DNA of 64,000 nucleotides from Paragonimus skrjabini miyazakii. Lineage: Eukaryota; Platyhelminthes; Trematoda; Plagiorchiida; Troglotrematidae. Positions within the stretch are counted from its first letter, which is position 1; each line of letters begins with the position of its first letter. The notes under the pieces are model-generated. The model had not been told where the DNA came from. It searched no databases and saw nothing but the letters and a program-made list of their open reading frames with translations. A program made the position numbers and the translations under genes. Below are positions 59,777-64,000 of the stretch, in pieces. Location: positions 1 through 64,000 of the forward strand of contig JTDE01021162.1 of assembly GCA_014338405.1 (NCBI GenBank), in the 5' to 3' direction.

Positions 59777-59948
59777 GACCGCTAGTGCGCACCCAATAAA
59801 TGGGTTTATTGGTGAAGTTTCAATTCTGACTCGAAACCAGTACAACCTGATTCTGAGCATGCAGCGAACGGTCACCGACGAGGTTAATTACCGAATGCTT
59901 GAAAAGCTACGTGATTACTGCGTCTTTTTTCAGATGTGTCTTAGCTAA
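59777..59948 (+). CDS. Candidate exon, possibly terminal
   Basis: Acceptor aaatccacagtttcag, one base, then a frame reading TASAHPINGFIGEVSILTR, NQYNLILSMQRTVTDEVN and YRMLEKLRDYCVFFQ to TAA at 59946. GC-rich codons stand out from the surroundings. Internal donor-like sites (GCTAC|GTGATT) exist. Not recognised. Confidence 0.42.
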
Positions 59949-61379
59949 CTGCGTACGTCTACCTCTCTCCTTACTAAAAGAAGTCGGTTCGGCCGTATAC
60001 TATGATCTTTCTCATTCATTCCTGACCGTACTGTAGAATTCGAATACTCGATGTCTTCAGAAGACCATAAATTTTAACTACTTCGCTGTCAGATCCTCAT
60101 ATATTGCCCAAGTTTCATGGAAGATTGCCTAGTATCCCCCTGTGCGATGTGAATAGATCAACTTATTCTCTCATGTACACAATGATTAACGTGAGTGACA
60201 TACGTTCAGAAGAAACCGTTAAGTCTGAAGTGAAACGTGAAGTTGTTACACAATGACATTTTTGTTAGCAATTCCATTTCATTTTGATTTATTTCACTTA
60301 GCTACAAAATGTCACACATTGGTTTTGGACGACACAGTTTGAATTGATTCAATGCTGGTGTGATAAGATTTAGAAGTGTGAATAGGGCAAGTGACTGTTC
60401 CATTCACTATTTTAAAACTAACTTGATACAAATCACGATAAGAATTTCGTTTACATGCTCTCATCTGAAAAATGAGAAAACAGGAGCAGTAATCTTTAAT
60501 CTACCTAATTAAAAGTAGAAGATATGGGTGGAATGAAGTCACCAAAATGTGTGTTAACTGATCTTTCTCTGCAAACGGTTCAATGCCATCAAACGTTTAA
60601 TGGTCCAAGTGGTATAAAGTGTTTGCTAGTTAATTCGTAGTCTGAAAGAACCGATATACGTTGATCAACACAAAGTTGTTCACTGACAGAAAGTTGTTTA
60701 GTTCTCAGAAAACGTGTGCCAGTCGAAGGACAGATTTACACAAGAAGCAGGAATAGTTTGAAGGTTTGTCATTCTTTGTACTGAAGGATTTGGGGTAATA
60801 ATCACAACTTCCTCAGCAATAATATTAACGTTTTATTCCCACTTCTCTGATTAAACGTTACCCTTATCGGCAAATATTTGCAATACATAAAACGTAGAGT
60901 TTTGTTTTCACTACTAGTCACTACTCAGTGTTAATTATCACTCGCACCACGACACAAGCGTTCTCGAAGAGTGATTTCAGCCTGACTCACACGGGATGTA
61001 AGAAAGAAAAACGCCTGGGAGATTTATTTTTAAACACAAGGATGTCGACCTGGCAGATGATAGGTAATAATTGTACTAACTGAAATTCGATATGCCATAT
61101 TTTCACACACTGCTGGGGAGTTTCCAAATCATTATGACCAACGAAGGATATATCTTCTTCCGATGGATGTCCGTTTGCCGGGTACGCGATCCAAATTTAT
61201 CCATCTAATGTAATCTTCAAACGTGTGACTGAGATATAGGCGGTTATCAGTTCTGAGGTTTACATGTTCTCATCAGTGGTAACGCAGCGACAGACGCAGT
61301 TGCCGTGAAGGACTTTGGTTAACTATTAAGTGCATCTAAAGACCCTCAAGACTTTTCAGTATGAACATTCAAAAATAGG
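59949..61379. other. No supported feature
   Basis: AT-rich; no long open frame or recognised repeat. Confidence 0.45.
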
Positions 61380-61640
61380 TGCCACTATTTTGACAGCTGG
61401 GATTAGTGGTGGTGTTGTTCGTCGCACGGGTTGATGATTTGTATATTGGAATGTTCGCTGAGCGTAGCAATTAGGTTGCAAACGTTTCATCACCAAACCA
61501 GGTTACGTCATTATAACGTGAGTAGTTGAGCTCAAACCTATACACTCAGACACCTACACATTGATGATGAAACGTTTGCAACCGAAATACCAAGTTTGGC
61601 AAACATCCGACTACCTACAGGTATCATTTGTTTTCGTTGA
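61380..61640. repeat. Penelope-like element terminal sequence, inverted pair
   Basis: 61384-61515 (plus) matches the terminal sequence at about 49650-49770: gttcgt, tattggaatgttcgctgagcg, ttaggttgcaaacgtttcatc. About 50 bp further, 61556-61622 is the same sequence inverted (gatgatgaaacgtttgcaacc then caagtttggcaaacatccga). No PLE coding sequence lies between or beside them. Confidence 0.65.
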
Positions 61641-61734
61641 ACTCACCGAGGGTCACGAAAACAAACACTACAGTGTGAGTTATTTGGAGGCAGTTTAATT
61701 GGACGGTTTTTGTTTGATCACACATGCCTACAAG

Positions 61735-61891
61735 GAAATTATCAGTTAGCACTTGGGACATACACTGGGGGAACCTATCACACAAAGTTCACAAGCTTAC
61801 GAAACTGAGTGGAATTCACTTCTCTAAAGAGGTCCGCAGTCCTGTCACTTTAGGAATCCACAAGCGTACTCTACGAGACACAAATCTTTTG
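61735..61891 (+). CDS. Candidate exon
   Basis: Ideal donor (CTTTTG|GTAAGT) ends an open frame reading STWDIHWGNLSHKVHKLTK, SGIHFSKEVRSPVTLGIHK and RTLRDTNLL. The acceptor is either cctacaag at 61734 or aattatcag at 61745. Basic and protein-like; unrecognised. Confidence 0.38.
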
Positions 61892-62229
61892 GTAAGTCAG
61901 ATGGTGTCGAATTAGAAATTTGGACAAAACGATGAATGACATCTTTGTATACAGTTGTTCACCATAAGAATTAAGTCTATAAGGGAAATGCGGATTACCG
62001 CATACGATAACTAAACCCTGGCTTATCGTTTATGTGTATAAACAACTACATATCCAGCAAACTCGCCCAGAAAGTACACAAATTTACCGTTATTGCGGAA
62101 TAAAAGCCTTGAGGAAGAACCGTTATTCAGTTAATGCCAAATATTACGTAAGCCCTCATGTATTACATAATCTGAAAGCTTACGCTGAAGAAGAGTAAAG
62201 TAAAATCCACTGAAACCAAAGTATTTTAC

Positions 62230-62378
62230 AAGATTTCAGCCGTTTGTTGGAAACGTGTTTGTTTTGTCGAAGTGGTCCTCGTGAGTTGGCCATCAGTGTA
62301 AGAGGGTGCGCTATACACATCACGATCGTCATCAGTAATGACGTCAACAACACACCAATGTTTGATGTCTGCATTTGA
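62230..62378 (-). CDS. Candidate exon, two open frames
   Basis: Acceptor with long pyrimidine tract (gcttgggtttttatggctttatggcag, 62405-62379) and donor AATCTT|GTAAAA. One frame is hydrophilic (SNADIKHWCVVDVITDDDRD, SAPSYTDGQLTRTTSTKQ). The other has a membrane-like stretch then basic residues (IGVLLTSLLMTIVMCIAHPL, RQNKHVSNKRLK). The exon is well supported, its frame is not. Confidence 0.42.
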
Positions 62379-62850
62379 CTGCCATAAAGCCATAAAAACC
62401 CAAGCATGAAGCAAAAGAAAGGACGGTAGGGAATTATTTAACGTAGTCTACCTGTTCTCAAACTGTCAAACTAAGGTTGGCATGGATCTTGTAAGCAATT
62501 CAAGTTAAATGTATAACGGTATTTGTAAAACAAATGCCTTTATGTGGACCTTGTTTCGCTCACATTATGGAAAACTACCCGAACAACGTAACTGTTTCGA
62601 CAGCCAAATTAATCACTCGTTCCACTAACGTTTCACATCACAGGTTGCGTGGATAAAACCAGTGGAACGCCTGGAGACAGCTTTGATATACAGTGGATAA
62701 GCTACTGGATATTCGATTGTACATTCGATGTTCTACACCAGTTGGCAGATGCCTTCTCAAAGAGTGTCGAATTTGGTCAGTAGCATCTTCACCAGTTCAA
62801 TTCGGATTACACACTTCATATCATACCATAATGTGTTTGTTGTCACACAG

Positions 62851-62974
62851 AGTACAAAGCTTGACAAATTGCCCACTACATGAGAATATAACACGGCAGG
62901 TAGCAAGAGAAGGACTGAGACAATATCAGGCAATGGATGATAAATTTACTGTAGCACGCAGTTTTTGTAGACGC
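62851..62974 (+). CDS. Candidate exon within a 155-codon ORF
   Basis: Acceptor atgtgtttgttgtcacacag and donor AGACGC|GTAAAA enclose one base plus 41 codons: VQSLTNCPLHENITRQ, VAREGLRQYQAMDDKFTVA, RSFCRR. The frame stays open on both sides from 62693 to 63160, the second-longest ORF in the window, ending with a CC-x3-C motif (GCCTKPC). It may be one terminal exon rather than an internal one. Family not recognised. Confidence 0.4.
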
Positions 62975-63127
62975 GTAAAAGACTATGATTCACTGTCACA
63001 TATGACATCATTTTTATTCACAACCAGTACAATCTTCGGGGTATACAAGTGTAGCAGGGATAATTCGGTAGATGGTTGCTGCACGAAACCGTGCACAGAG
63101 AACCATGAATTTCTGATATTTTTCCAC

Positions 63128-63286
63128 CTTGCAAGTTTGAGTTATCCAACTGCATCTTAGTTGGGCTCATGATGCGCTCTCTCCTTATTGGAATGATGCG
63201 AAGGTTTTGGTTGGCACGGGTGTCATAATTTGATGAGCGATTACGCAACCATCCCGAACATTCATGGAACCAATTATGAATAACTT
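63128..63286 (-). CDS. Candidate exon
   Basis: Acceptor-like ctgagtctacttag, two bases plus 52 codons plus one base, donor TGCAAG|GTGGAA. Reads VIHNWFHECSGWLRNRSSN, YDTRANQNLRIIPIRRERI and MSPTKMQLDNSNLQ. Overlaps the antisense end of the 155-codon plus ORF, so only one is likely real there. Confidence 0.4.
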
Positions 63287-63454
63287 CTAAGTAGACTCAG
63301 ATGATCATTGTAGTTGATTTTACAGATTGAGATGGAAAAGTTAAGAACTACAGTTTGAGATCAATAATACCATCCCAGGTTTCAAGTTTCGGTTCACAAA
63401 GCGGACCACTAGGAGTAATCTAGCAGAAATTTTGAAATGCACACTACACAATAC

Positions 63455-63552
63455 TTATTGCAGAAGAAATATCCCATATCGTGCCTAATTTTAGACCGTC
63501 GGAATTGTTGCAAACCAGTTTTGAAACATTGCATTCCTAAATGATTAAGAAA
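63455..63552 (-). CDS. Candidate exon
   Basis: Strong acceptor (cctttttttgttttatgaacag), 32 codons plus two bases, donor-like AATAA|GTATTG. Reads FLNHLGMQCFKTGLQQFRR and SKIRHDMGYFFCN. Unrecognised. Confidence 0.38.
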
Positions 63553-64000
63553 CTGTTCATAAAACAAAAAAAGGCCATGTCGAACGAAAATCAACTTCAC
63601 GTGAGCGCTTCCCAAGAATCACTTTCTGAATCGATGAAATAAACATTCGTTTTAAGTTCGTGTTTTAACTTTCTTAACGGTTTCAAGCAAGTAAATATTT
63701 TTGTACTTTCAGCCATTTAGTAAAGTGCATTAATTGAGTGATGGAAATTTAGTACGAACCCGGAGTTTTGCGGCACTACGAAAACTATATAATGCACACA
63801 AGTAAAGATAAGTTTTAAGCATTGATTTAAACTATTTTATCACTCAGAACGCTATTTCGCTTCTCAGCAATATAAACAATTTGAGACTATACCTCACTTT
63901 TCACAAAACTGTCTATGTCTTTGTGGAAAAGTTTGCAGGGTGTTATTTCTCCCAGTGGATAATATAGGTGAATGATTTTGACGTTTTTATGTATGACTCC

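Overview
This is AT-rich eukaryotic nuclear DNA (by eye about 60-63% A+T), not bacterial, organellar or viral. It has short open segments bounded by splice-like signals, long empty introns or intergenic stretches, and many decayed retroelements. The mix points to a flatworm, most likely a digenean trematode related to schistosomes: RTE-type LINE reverse transcriptase (RT), Penelope-like elements (PLEs) with a GIY-YIG domain, and abundant tRNA-derived SINEs. Species cannot be named from the sequence alone. Three runs of exactly 100 N (24485-24584, 41771-41870, 57967-58066) are scaffolding gaps.

Layout. 1-375: 3' end of an RTE LINE on the minus strand. 534-25209: the best gene model, a minus-strand gene of at least five exons (25209-24980, 24849-24742, 10489-10324, 6362-6140, 742-534) whose phases all fit and which ends in a stop. 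It predicts about 311 residues with one hydrophobic segment near the N terminus and no family I recognise. Its large introns hold SINEs, two RTE fragments facing each other, and several weaker exon candidates. 25-41 kb: SINEs, simple repeats and scattered exon candidates on both strands. 41871-42390: C-terminal piece of a PLE. 43.7-47.1 kb: minus-strand exons including the only host exon with recognisable homology, a DUF4795/QRICH2-like segment at 46815-47086. 49.4-51.7 kb: a degraded but long minus-strand PLE with RT and GIY-YIG parts. 52-64 kb: exon candidates on both strands, another SINE pair, and an inverted pair of PLE terminal sequences at 61.4-61.6 kb.

Two tRNA-derived SINE families recur. 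Family A (about 370 bp, box A and box B preserved, long shared tail) has around 16 copies or fragments, several in divergent pairs. Family B has a tRNA-like head in which acceptor and T-arm pairing survives.

Limits. Apart from the retroelements, the DUF4795 exon and the phase-consistent five-exon gene, the coding calls are by-eye exon predictions: an open frame between an acceptor-like and a donor-like site. In DNA this AT-rich many such combinations arise by chance, so those entries carry low confidence and no function is claimed.
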